In this document: positions 11,528 to 18,937 of the stretch, piece after piece
How positions within the stretch are numbered: position 1 is the first letter of the stretch
Layout: each line of letters opens with the position of its first letter
From: DASPFV01 sp035620975
GTDB taxonomy: Bacteria > Acidobacteriota > Vicinamibacteria > Vicinamibacterales > 2-12-FULL-66-21
DNA: 28,513 nucleotides
Reading direction: 5' to 3'
Assembly: GCA_035620975.1 (NCBI GenBank)
Contig: DASPFV010000287.1
Coordinates: forward strand, 1 to 28,513
Program-made: the position numbers and the translations under genes
Notes under the pieces: model-generated
What the model saw: the letters and a program-made list of their open reading frames with translations, nothing else
Database searches by the model: none
What the model was told of the DNA's origin: nothing

Positions 11528-12558
11528 TCGGCCGGTACGAGCGCGTGCCCGTGCCGGCTGCCGGGCTCCGGCTGCACCTCAACGAGAACACCGCGGGCTG
11601 CTCGCCGGCGGTGCGGGAAGCCCTCCAGGCGGTCACCCGGCAGCAGGCCGCCTGCTACCCCGACTACGACGCTGCACAGCGCGCGTGTGCGGCCCGGTTC
11701 GGCGTGCCCCCCGAATGCCTGCAGTTGACGAACGGCCTCGACGAGGGAATCCTGGCTGTCTCGGTCGCGGCGTTCCGTGGCGGGGGGCGAACGGACGGGC
11801 GCGCGATTATCGTCGTCCCGGCGTTCGACATGTACGCGATCTGCGCCGGAGCCGCTGGCGGCGCGATCGACGAGATTCCCCTCGGGGCTGAGTTCAACTT
11901 TCCGCTCGAGGCCGTGCTGCGCGCGATCAGCCCGGACATCCGCCTCATCTTCCTCACCAACCCGAACAACCCGACGGGGCGCCCGATCCCGCGCGAGGCC
12001 ATCCTGACTGTCGCGCGCCACGCGACCGGAGCGCTGGTGTTCGTCGACGAGGCGTACGCCGACTTCTCGGGGGAGACGCTGCTCGGCGCGCCGGAGCTCG
12101 CGGCCCTGCCGAACGTCGTCCTGGGGCGCACCTTCTCGAAGGCATACGGCCTCGCGGGCATTCGCGTCGGCGCGATCGTGGGATCCCCGGACACGCTGGA
12201 GCCCATCCGCCGCGTGGTTCCGCCCTACAGCCTGAACGTCTACGCGACGGTGGGCGTCTGCGCGGCGCTGGCCGACCTCGAGTACTACGAGTGGTACCTC
12301 GACCAGGTGTCCGCGTCGAAGGCGCTGCTCTACGAGGGGCTCGACCGCCTGGGCGTCAGGTACTGGCGCAGCGCCGCCAACTTCGTGCTGGCCGATTTCG
12401 GGCCGGAGGCCCGGCGCGTGATTGCGGCCCTCGCGGCGAGGCAGATCTACGTCCGCGATCGCCGGATCGATCCTGCGTGCCCCGGCTGTGTTCGAATCAC
12501 CACGGGCATCGTCGAGCACACGAGACCGCTCGTCGCCGCGCTCGAGGAGGTGCTGTGA
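11524..12558 (+). CDS. hisC: Histidinol-phosphate aminotransferase HisC
   Basis: PLP enzyme converting imidazole-acetol phosphate to histidinol phosphate; 344 residues, fold-type I class II aminotransferase. Motifs: LHLNENTAG, YPDYDAAQR, TNGLDEGIL, LTNPNNPTGRPI, FVDEAYADFSG and the Schiff-base Lys206 in TFSKAYGLAGIRVG; the C-terminal phosphate-binding Arg is in CVRITTG. ATG at 11524 overlaps the hisD stop. The same frame stays open far upstream inside hisD, but that stretch shows no protein-like sequence. Broad-specificity aromatic aminotransferases look similar; position in the his operon settles the call. Confidence 0.95.
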   Translation: MIGRYERVPVPAAGLRLHLNENTAGCSPAVREALQAVTRQQAACYPDYDAAQRACAARFGVPPECLQLTNGLDEGILAVSVAAFRGGGRTDGRAIIVVPAFDMYAICAGAAGGAIDEIPLGAEFNFPLEAVLRAISPDIRLIFLTNPNNPTGRPIPREAILTVARHATGALVFVDEAYADFSGETLLGAPELAALPNVVLGRTFSKAYGLAGIRVGAIVGSPDTLEPIRRVVPPYSLNVYATVGVCAALADLEYYEWYLDQVSASKALLYEGLDRLGVRYWRSAANFVLADFGPEARRVIAALAARQIYVRDRRIDPACPGCVRITTGIVEHTRPLVAALEEVL

Positions 12559-13142
12559 GGCGAGGGCGCGTCGATCGACGGACGCGTGAGACATCCGTCC
12601 GGGTTGCGCTGCGGCTGGACGGCACGGGCCGCTACGACGTGTCGACGGGCATCCGCTTCCTGGATCACATGCTCGAGCTCGTCGCGCGGCACGGCGCGTT
12701 CGATCTCACCGTCGACGCGAGCGGCGATCTCGACGTCGACCAGCACCACACGGTCGAGGACGTGGGCATCGCACTGGGAGAGGCCGTCGCGCGGGGCCTC
12801 GGCTCGCGCCGCGGGATCCACCGGGCGGGATACTTCGTCATGCCGATGGACGAGACGCTGGCTGTCGCCGCGATCGATCTGGGCGGCCGGGCCCACGCCG
12901 TGGTGGACCTGCGGCTCCGGGTGCGGCGCGTGGGCGATCTCCAGTCGGAGCTGGTCGCCGACTTCTTCGAGGGCTTCGCGCAGGGTGCGCGGGCGAACGT
13001 ACACGTCAAGGTGCTCTACGGGCGGTCCAGCCATCACCAGGTGGAGGCGATCTTCAAGGCATTCGGGCGCGCGCTGCGGGTCGCGTGTGCGCGGGACCGG
13101 CGCATGGCGCGCAGGCTTCCAAGCACGAAGGGGCTGCTGTAG
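12555..13142 (+). CDS. hisB: Imidazoleglycerol-phosphate dehydratase HisB (monofunctional)
   Basis: Manganese enzyme dehydrating imidazole glycerol phosphate; 195 residues, so dehydratase only, without the N-terminal histidinol-phosphatase of enterobacterial HisB. Metal motifs DHMLELVARHG, DQHHTVEDVGIALGEA and SSHHQVEAIFKAFGRAL are complete. I chose GTG at 12555 because it overlaps the hisC stop (GTGA) and follows GAGGAGG at 12544-12550 at good spacing; an ATG start is not available nearby. The product ends in the typical PSTKGLL. hisH begins after one spacer base. Confidence 0.95.
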   Translation: MRRGRVDRRTRETSVRVALRLDGTGRYDVSTGIRFLDHMLELVARHGAFDLTVDASGDLDVDQHHTVEDVGIALGEAVARGLGSRRGIHRAGYFVMPMDETLAVAAIDLGGRAHAVVDLRLRVRRVGDLQSELVADFFEGFAQGARANVHVKVLYGRSSHHQVEAIFKAFGRALRVACARDRRMARRLPSTKGLL

Positions 13143-13143
13143 C

Positions 13144-13746
13144 ATGGCCCGCCGCAGCCTCGCGCTGGTCGACTACGATGCGGGCAATCTGACGTCGGTG
13201 CGGAAGGGGTTTGCCGCGGCCGGCGCGGATCTGTTCACGCCGGCATCACCGGACGAGCTGGCCGGCGCGGCGGCCATCGTGGTGCCTGGCGTCGGCCATT
13301 TCGCCGCGACGGGCGCGCTCGGCGGACCGTGGCGGAGGGCCATCGCAGCAGCCCTCGCCCTGGGGACGCCGCTGCTCGGCATCTGCCTCGGCCTGCAGTG
13401 GCTCTTCGACGGCAGCGACGAGGCGCCTGACGCGGCCGGACTGGGTGCGCTGCCCGGGCGGTGCACTCGCCTTCCGCCCGGGCTGAAGGTACCGCACGTC
13501 GGCTGGAACTCGATCGAAGTGATCCGGGCGTCCCGCCTGCTGGACGGCGTGGAGTCGGGCGCGCAGGTCTACTTCACCCATTCGTACGCCGCGCCCGTCA
13601 CCCAGGCGTGCGTGGCCTCGACGACGCACGGCGCGACCTTCGCGTCGGTCGTCGAGCGCGACAACGTCTTCGGCGTGCAGTTCCATCCCGAGAAGTCGGG
13701 TGAGGCAGGTATACGGATCCTGTGCAATTTCGTGTCGCTGACGTGA
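13144..13746 (+). CDS. hisH: Imidazole glycerol phosphate synthase glutaminase subunit HisH
   Basis: Class I glutamine amidotransferase that supplies ammonia to HisF; 200 residues. The nucleophile is Cys81 in LLGICLGLQWLF, with His181 and Glu183 in GVQFHPEKS completing the triad. Other HisH marks are LVDYDAGNLTSV at the start, VPGVGHF, and KVPHVGWNSI in the interface region. ATG at 13144 is one base after hisB. The gap to hisF (106 bases) is the longest inside the operon and holds alternative hairpins. Confidence 0.96.
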   Translation: MARRSLALVDYDAGNLTSVRKGFAAAGADLFTPASPDELAGAAAIVVPGVGHFAATGALGGPWRRAIAAALALGTPLLGICLGLQWLFDGSDEAPDAAGLGALPGRCTRLPPGLKVPHVGWNSIEVIRASRLLDGVESGAQVYFTHSYAAPVTQACVASTTHGATFASVVERDNVFGVQFHPEKSGEAGIRILCNFVSLT

Positions 13747-13768
13747 ACCTCGGATCCGCGCGCCGCCG

Positions 13769-13799
13769 CCGGGCTCGGCGCCCGGGCTTCGCGGCCCGG
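13769..13799 (+). other. Two overlapping, mutually exclusive hairpins in the hisH-hisF gap
   Basis: CCGGGC (13769-13774) pairs with GCCCGG (13780-13785) over a 5-base loop; CCGGGC (13782-13787) pairs with GCCCGG (13794-13799) over a 6-base loop. They share 13782-13785, so only one can form. No T-run follows, so they are not terminators; an mRNA-stability or translation role is possible but unproven. Confidence 0.4.
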
Positions 13800-13852
13800 A
13801 CGCCGGAGCTGGAGTCGGTGAGCAGATGGACACATTCACGCGGGCCGGAACC

Positions 13853-14608
13853 ATGCTCTCGAAACGCATCATCGCCTGCCTCGACGTTCGCGATGGAGCC
13901 GTCGTCAAGGGCATCAACTTCGAGGGGCTCCAGAAGGCCGGCGACCCTGCGGCGCTGGCGGAGCGCTACAACCGCGAGGGCATCGACGAGCTGGTCATCC
14001 TGGACGTCACCGCCACGATCGAAGGACGCCGGGCCCTGGAGGCGACGATCCGCGCCGTCTCGTCGCGGCTCTTCATCCCCCTCGCGGTGGGCGGAGGCAT
14101 CCGGACGGAGGCCGACGCGGCCGCCGCGATCGATGCCGGCGCCGACAAGGTCAGCCTCAACAGCGCGGCGCTGGCAGACCCGGTGCTCCTCACGCGTCTC
14201 GCGTCGCGCTACGGCAGCCAGGCGATCGTCGTCGCCATCGACGCCAAGCGGAATGGCGCGCGGTTCGACGTGTTCGCCCGCAGCGGCAGCACGCCCACCG
14301 GGCGGGATGCCGTCGAGTGGGCGCGCGAGGCGGAGCTCCGCGGGGCGGGCGAGATCCTGCTTACGTCGATCGACCGCGACGGCACCCGTGCGGGCTTCGA
14401 CTGCGACCTCACAGCCGCGGTTTCCAGCGCCGTGTCCATCCCGGTGATCGCGTCCGGCGGAGCCGGCACGTTCGAACATTTCCTCGAGGCATTCACGACG
14501 GGCCTGGCCGACGCCGCGCTGGCGGCCTCGGTCTTCCATTACTCCGAGCACGCCGTCAGCGAGCTGAAGGCGTTCCTTCAGGCCAGGGGCATTCCTGTGA
14601 GGCTCTGA
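13853..14608 (+). CDS. hisF: Imidazole glycerol phosphate synthase cyclase subunit HisF
   Basis: (beta/alpha)8-barrel that closes the imidazole ring using ammonia from HisH. The 251-residue product begins MLSKRIIACLDVRDG with catalytic Asp11; the second catalytic Asp130 is in VVAIDAKRNG. Phosphate-binding motifs PLAVGGGIRT and IPVIASGGAGT are both present, as is LTSIDRDGTRAGFD. ATG at 13853 matches the family N-terminus; an in-frame ATG at 13826 would add MDTFTRAGT and has its own weak GGAG further upstream, so it remains possible. Downstream hisA follows after two bases. Confidence 0.95.
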   Translation: MLSKRIIACLDVRDGAVVKGINFEGLQKAGDPAALAERYNREGIDELVILDVTATIEGRRALEATIRAVSSRLFIPLAVGGGIRTEADAAAAIDAGADKVSLNSAALADPVLLTRLASRYGSQAIVVAIDAKRNGARFDVFARSGSTPTGRDAVEWAREAELRGAGEILLTSIDRDGTRAGFDCDLTAAVSSAVSIPVIASGGAGTFEHFLEAFTTGLADAALAASVFHYSEHAVSELKAFLQARGIPVRL

Positions 14609-14610
14609 CC

Positions 14611-15348
14611 ATGCTCGTTCCTTCCATCGATCTCCAGGGCGGACGGATCGTCCAGCTGGTGCAGGGCGAGCGACTCGCCATCCAGACGGCCGACATCGAC
14701 CACTGGGTGGAGCGCCTGTCCGGCTTCACGAAGGTGCAGCTCATCGATCTGGATGCCGCCAAGGGCGAGGGGCGCAACGAGGCGCTCGTCGCGCGGATCT
14801 GCGGCATGCTCCCCTGCCGCGTCGGCGGCGGGATCAGGACGATCGAGCGGGCGCGGCAGGCCCTCGCCTCGGGCGCGCGCAAGGTCATCCTGGGCTCCGC
14901 TCTGTTCCGCGAGGGCCGGCCTGATCTCGATTTCGCGCAGGAACTGTCGGTCGCCATCGGCGCCGAGCACCTGATTGCCGCCGTCGACGCCAGGGGCGGA
15001 CGGGTCGTCGTCCACGGCTGGCGCACGGCCCTGGGCCTCACGGCCGTCGAGGCCGTCCAGGCGCTCGAGCCCTTCGTCGGCGAGTTCCTCTACACCGATG
15101 TCGACCGCGAGGGGCTCATGCAGGGTACCGACATGGCAGCGATCGAGGCCCTGCGCATGGCCACGACCCGGGCGTTGAGCGCCGCCGGCGGCATCACGAC
15201 GATGCGCGAGGTCGACTATCTCGATTCCCTCGGCGTGGACGCGGTCGTCGGAATGGCTCTGTATACGGGGCGCCTGACGCTGTCGGAGCAGCAGCGCGAG
15301 GAGGAGGCTGATCAGGAAGCGCCCGAACCGGACGACGAGGACGAGTAG
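14611..15348 (+). CDS. hisA: ProFAR isomerase HisA with acidic C-terminal tail
   Basis: Isomerase of the aminoimidazole carboxamide ribotide intermediate, same barrel fold as HisF; 245 residues. MLVPSIDLQGGRIVQL carries catalytic Asp7, VDARGG the second Asp (126), and CRVGGGIRT and SAAGGITT the phosphate sites; LYTDVDREGLMQGTD is typical of HisA. Start ATG two bases after hisF. The order hisF-hisA is the reverse of enterobacteria. Roughly the last 20 residues are a strongly acidic extension (from QQREEEADQ to DDEDE) beyond the barrel, absent from most HisA. Last gene of the his run; no hisE follows and no terminator is evident. Confidence 0.93.
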   Translation: MLVPSIDLQGGRIVQLVQGERLAIQTADIDHWVERLSGFTKVQLIDLDAAKGEGRNEALVARICGMLPCRVGGGIRTIERARQALASGARKVILGSALFREGRPDLDFAQELSVAIGAEHLIAAVDARGGRVVVHGWRTALGLTAVEAVQALEPFVGEFLYTDVDREGLMQGTDMAAIEALRMATTRALSAAGGITTMREVDYLDSLGVDAVVGMALYTGRLTLSEQQREEEADQEAPEPDDEDE

Positions 15349-15391
15349 CTGCGCGGCGCGCCCCGGGGGAAATGGAGTACCCTGTCCGCCG

Positions 15392-17710
15392 ATGCGCGCC
15401 CGCGCGATCCTCGTGCTGCTCGCCGCCGGCGCGGCGCTTGGCGGCTGCTCGCGCGCAGCCGTGGTGTTCTCGGAGCAGAACGCCCGCGCACACGTCGGCA
15501 TGCTGGCGGGCACGATCGGCAGCCGTCCGGTCGGGACTGCCGCGAACGCCCGCGCCCGCGATTACATCGTCGATCAGCTGCGCGTCTTCGGCTTCGAGGT
15601 CCGCGTGCAGGAAGCGGATGCGCGCCGGCCCGAGCTCGGGGTGACCGGCCGCGTGACCAACGTCATCGGCATCAAGCCGGGCGCCCGCCCGGAAGCCATC
15701 GGACTCCTGTCGCACTACGATTCGTCACCCGACGCGCCCGGCGCAGCCGATGACGCGCTGGGCGTTGCCGTGTCGCTGGAGGCCGCCCGGGTGCTGGCCG
15801 CGAGGCCGGAAGGCACCTGGTCGCTGATGGTCCTCGTGACCGATGGCGAGGAAGCCGGCCTGCTGGGAGCCGCGGCGCTGGTGACGGACCATGAGGTGAC
15901 CAGTCGGCTGCACGCGTACCTCAACGTGGAAGCGGTGGGATCGAGCGGTCCGGCCGTCCTCTTCGAGGTCGGCCCGGGCAACGGCTGGCTCGTCGGGCCC
16001 TGGACGCGCGCCGCGCCGCACCCGAGCGGCGCATCGTTCGGGATCGAGATCTATCGACGCCTGCCGAACGATACCGACTTCTCCATCCTCAAGCGCCGCG
16101 AAATTCCCGGCCTGAACTTCGCGGCCACCGGCGACAGCTACGCCTACCACACCGCCCGCGACACGCCCGAGCGGCTTTCACAACGCACGATCCGGACGAC
16201 CGGCGAGAACCTGGTCGCCATCGTGAGCGCGCTCGAGGAAGCCGATATCACCCGGCGCTCGCCCTGGCTCCCGACCTACTTCGATCTGGGCGGAACGCTG
16301 GCCGTCTCCTACGGCCCCGTGATCGCCTGGATGACCGGCGCGCTCGCGCTCCTGACGGGGGGCATCGCGATGGTCCGGAGCGTCGCCGCCGCGTTGCGCA
16401 TCGGGGGCGTGGGCCGCTGGCTGTTCACCGGCTTCTGGGCTGTGACGGGATCGCTGGCGGTGCTCGGATCGATGATCGGCACGACGTGGCTGCTGCGGGC
16501 CGCTCGCGAGACGTTCCATCCCTGGTACGCCAGACCCGACCGCCTTTTTCTCCTGCTGCTCGTCGTCGGCGTAGCGGTCGGCTGGGGCGCCGGGCGCGTG
16601 GGCCAGTGGCTGCCCGCACGCATCCACGGCCTGCGCCACCCCGTGGTCGCCTGGAGCATCACGCTGCCGGTGTGGGTCGTGCTGGCGGCTCTCACCTCGT
16701 GGGCGGCTCCGGGCGCGGCCTTTCTCTGGGTACTGCCGCTGCTCGCGGCCGGCGTGCTGTTCTCGCTGCTGCCCCTGGCCAGCGTCACGGCCGTGCGGCT
16801 TGCATCCATCCTGGTGTTCGCCGTCTGCGCGATGCTGTGGCTCCGGCCCACCATCGACATGCTCCGGTTCACGGTCGCGGTGTTCGGGCGGTTGCCGGTC
16901 GTGACGCCGGTGTTCGTCTACGCGGCCCTGATGGCGGCGGCCGGCGTGATGATCGTGCCTCCGCTCACCGCGGCGCTCGCGACGAGCCGACCGCTGCTGC
17001 GGCCGATGTTGATGACGGCCGTGCTGCTGCTCGCGGTCTCGGCGGCCTCCGGATTCGCGTACGGGGCGCCGGCCTACACCTCTGAACAGCCGCTCCGCCG
17101 GGTGATTCGGGTGATCCAGGATCACGCCGATCCCGAGGCCAGCTGGGAGGTCGCGTCGGTCGAGCCGGGTCTCGATCTCCTCCCCGGCTCACCGAGAGGA
17201 TGGACGCCGGCGGACGCGGCGCCCGCCACCAGCGCGCCCAGATCGAAACTCCCGTTCCCGTTCGTATTCCGAACGAAGGCGCTCTCCCCCGGGGATGCGC
17301 CGGTCGCGATCGCCGAGGCCGCGATTGGGCCGCTCGCCGAGGGCAGCGAACTGTCGCTCGCCGTCGTGCCGCGGGAGCCGGGGCTCACGGTGGCGTTCGT
17401 CCTGCCGGAGGGGCTGACGCCGGCGCGATCGAACCTTCCCGGCCTCCGGCGCCAGGGGCGATGGACGGCCACCTACCTCGCCGCTCCGCCGCCAGGCGTC
17501 CGCCTGCGGGCCAGCTTTGCGCGGGCGGATCCGGCCCGCCTCCGCGAGGCACGGATCGCGGTCACCTCCCCGCGCATCCCCGGCGGCGACGGCTGGCAGA
17601 GCCTGCCGACCTGGCTGCCGCAGGATCTCGCCGTGTGGAGCGCCTCGATGACCTGGATCCTGGATCCGTTCGACGGCCCCGGCATTGCCCCGGTCCCGCC
17701 ATTACGCTAA
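15392..17710 (+). CDS. M28-family metallopeptidase lipoprotein with multi-spanning membrane domain
   Basis: Predicted zinc aminopeptidase of the ER-metallopeptidase (Fxna)-like M28 type, 772 residues. The N-terminus MRARAILVLLAAGAALGGC ends in a lipobox, so Cys19 may be lipidated, anchoring the domain outside the inner membrane. Zinc and catalytic residues are His108 in LSHYDS, Asp121 in AADDALG, Glu153-Glu154 in DGEEAGLLGA, Glu180 in NVEAVG and His253 in YAYHTARD. From about residue 300 to 560 there are around eight hydrophobic spans, then a beta-rich C-terminal domain of about 200 residues. ATG at 15392 is chosen for the signal sequence; the nearest purine-rich site (GGAG, 15374-15377) is somewhat far. 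The gap to hisA is 43 bases, so readthrough from the his operon is possible. Confidence 0.88.
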   Translation: MRARAILVLLAAGAALGGCSRAAVVFSEQNARAHVGMLAGTIGSRPVGTAANARARDYIVDQLRVFGFEVRVQEADARRPELGVTGRVTNVIGIKPGARPEAIGLLSHYDSSPDAPGAADDALGVAVSLEAARVLAARPEGTWSLMVLVTDGEEAGLLGAAALVTDHEVTSRLHAYLNVEAVGSSGPAVLFEVGPGNGWLVGPWTRAAPHPSGASFGIEIYRRLPNDTDFSILKRREIPGLNFAATGDSYAYHTARDTPERLSQRTIRTTGENLVAIVSALEEADITRRSPWLPTYFDLGGTLAVSYGPVIAWMTGALALLTGGIAMVRSVAAALRIGGVGRWLFTGFWAVTGSLAVLGSMIGTTWLLRAARETFHPWYARPDRLFLLLLVVGVAVGWGAGRVGQWLPARIHGLRHPVVAWSITLPVWVVLAALTSWAAPGAAFLWVLPLLAAGVLFSLLPLASVTAVRLASILVFAVCAMLWLRPTIDMLRFTVAVFGRLPVVTPVFVYAALMAAAGVMIVPPLTAALATSRPLLRPMLMTAVLLLAVSAASGFAYGAPAYTSEQPLRRVIRVIQDHADPEASWEVASVEPGLDLLPGSPRGWTPADAAPATSAPRSKLPFPFVFRTKALSPGDAPVAIAEAAIGPLAEGSELSLAVVPREPGLTVAFVLPEGLTPARSNLPGLRRQGRWTATYLAAPPPGVRLRASFARADPARLREARIAVTSPRIPGGDGWQSLPTWLPQDLAVWSASMTWILDPFDGPGIAPVPPLR

Positions 17711-17740
17711 GATACGCAACCATTACGTGTTCCGACGTAA
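17685..17740 (+). promoter_or_regulatory. Putative promoter and inverted repeat before the ATPase gene
   Basis: TTGCCC (17685-17690) and TAAGAT (17708-17713), 17 bases apart, form a plausible sigma-70 pair that overlaps the end of the M28 gene. Just beyond, TTACGT-GTTCCG-ACGTAA (17723-17740) is a perfect inverted repeat with 6-base arms and a 6-base spacer at roughly +3 to +20. ATTACG also occurs at 17701. The layout fits an operator in the transcribed leader. Pattern-based only. Confidence 0.35.
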
Positions 17741-17791
17741 CGAGTCCGACGCCCCGGATCCGCCCGCCGGCCTCAGCCGCGCGCCGCGACG

Positions 17792-18937
17792 ATGACGAAC
17801 CCATTCGTCTACGGCGAGGTGGTGCCGGAGTCGGCGTTCGTCGACCGCGAAGAGGAGCTCGACCGACTGACCGGCGACCTCCAGGCCGGCCAGAAGGTGT
17901 TCCTCATATCTCCCCGCCGCTACGGCAAGTCTTCCCTGATCCGCCGTGCCCTGCGAACCGCCGAACGGCACGGAGCGCTCACGGTCGAGGTCACGGTCAG
18001 CAGCTACAGCTCGTACGTCGCGTTCCTGGAAGGGTATGCCCGCGCCCTCGTCGCGCTCGAAACGCGTCATGAGCGGGCGCGGAGCTGGATCCGCGATGTG
18101 CTGGGCGGACTCCGTCCGGAGGTCCGGCTCGAACCGGACGCGGAGGGGCGCGGCCGGCTCGCGGTGTCGTTCCCGTCCATCCGCAGCGATCGCGACGTGT
18201 CGCGGCTCGCTCACGAAGTCTTCGCGCTTCCGGCGCGCGTCGCCGAGACGCGCGGGCGCCGCATCGTCGTGGCGCTCGACGAGTTCCAGGCGATCGGGGC
18301 CTTCGACGGCGGCAGCGTCGAGCATGCGCTGCGCGCGGCCGTTCAGCACCAGCGCCAGGTCGGCTACGTGTTCGCGGGCTCCGAGCCCGCGTTGATGGAA
18401 CGGATGCTCGGCCGCAACCGGCCCTTCTACAAGGCAGGGCCCGTGATGCGCCTGCAGCGCATCCCCCCCGGCCGGTTCGCCCCCTTCATCGAAGCGCGCT
18501 TCCGCGCCACCCGCATCCGGCCCGCCCCCGGCCTGGGTGCGGCCATCGTCGACCTCGCTGGCAACCTGCCCTATGACGTGCAGCGCCTCGCCCATGAGCT
18601 GTGGGACGATCTGAGGGCGACGGGGAGCCGGACGGCGGAGCCCGAACACCTGCACGCGACGCTCTCGCGCCTGCTCGGCGAACACGAGACCCTCTTCGAA
18701 GGCATGTGGCAGCGGCTCACGCTCGCGCAGCGCGGCGCGCTGCGCGCGGCCGTGCTCGAGGACGGCCGGGAGCTGCTGTCGGCCGACGTCCGGGCCCGCT
18801 ACCGGCTGAGCGGCACCTCGACGGTTCAGACCTCGCTCGCGGCGCTGACCAGGGAGGATATCCTGATGCGCGACGGCCCGCGCTACGTCGTCGTCGACTC
18901 GCTCTTCCGCGAGTGGGTGGCCAGGAAGACCTATTGA
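17792..18937 (+). CDS. Archaeal-type AAA ATPase (STAND-like P-loop protein)
   Basis: P-loop ATPase of the Arch_ATPase group, 381 residues, role unknown. N-terminal NPFVYGEVVPESAFVDREEEL is the usual start of this family. Walker A is SPRRYGKS at residues 40-47 and Walker B is VVALDEFQ with Asp163-Glu164; a sensor-like VFAGSEPALM follows. The C-terminal third resembles a winged helix (LTLAQRGALRAAVLEDG, SGTSTVQTSLAALTREDIL). No signal peptide or membrane span. ATG at 17792. The stop overlaps the TTG start of the MFS gene, so the two are coupled. Such ATPases occur in mobile or toxin-like contexts in some genomes, but nothing here (no nuclease, no integrase) supports that. Confidence 0.85.
   Translation: MTNPFVYGEVVPESAFVDREEELDRLTGDLQAGQKVFLISPRRYGKSSLIRRALRTAERHGALTVEVTVSSYSSYVAFLEGYARALVALETRHERARSWIRDVLGGLRPEVRLEPDAEGRGRLAVSFPSIRSDRDVSRLAHEVFALPARVAETRGRRIVVALDEFQAIGAFDGGSVEHALRAAVQHQRQVGYVFAGSEPALMERMLGRNRPFYKAGPVMRLQRIPPGRFAPFIEARFRATRIRPAPGLGAAIVDLAGNLPYDVQRLAHELWDDLRATGSRTAEPEHLHATLSRLLGEHETLFEGMWQRLTLAQRGALRAAVLEDGRELLSADVRARYRLSGTSTVQTSLAALTREDILMRDGPRYVVVDSLFREWVARKTY

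Noticed and set aside
15349..15391. Terminator after hisA (CCCCGGGGG at 15361-15369)
   Set aside because: A palindromic GC run without loop or T-run; not a convincing intrinsic terminator.
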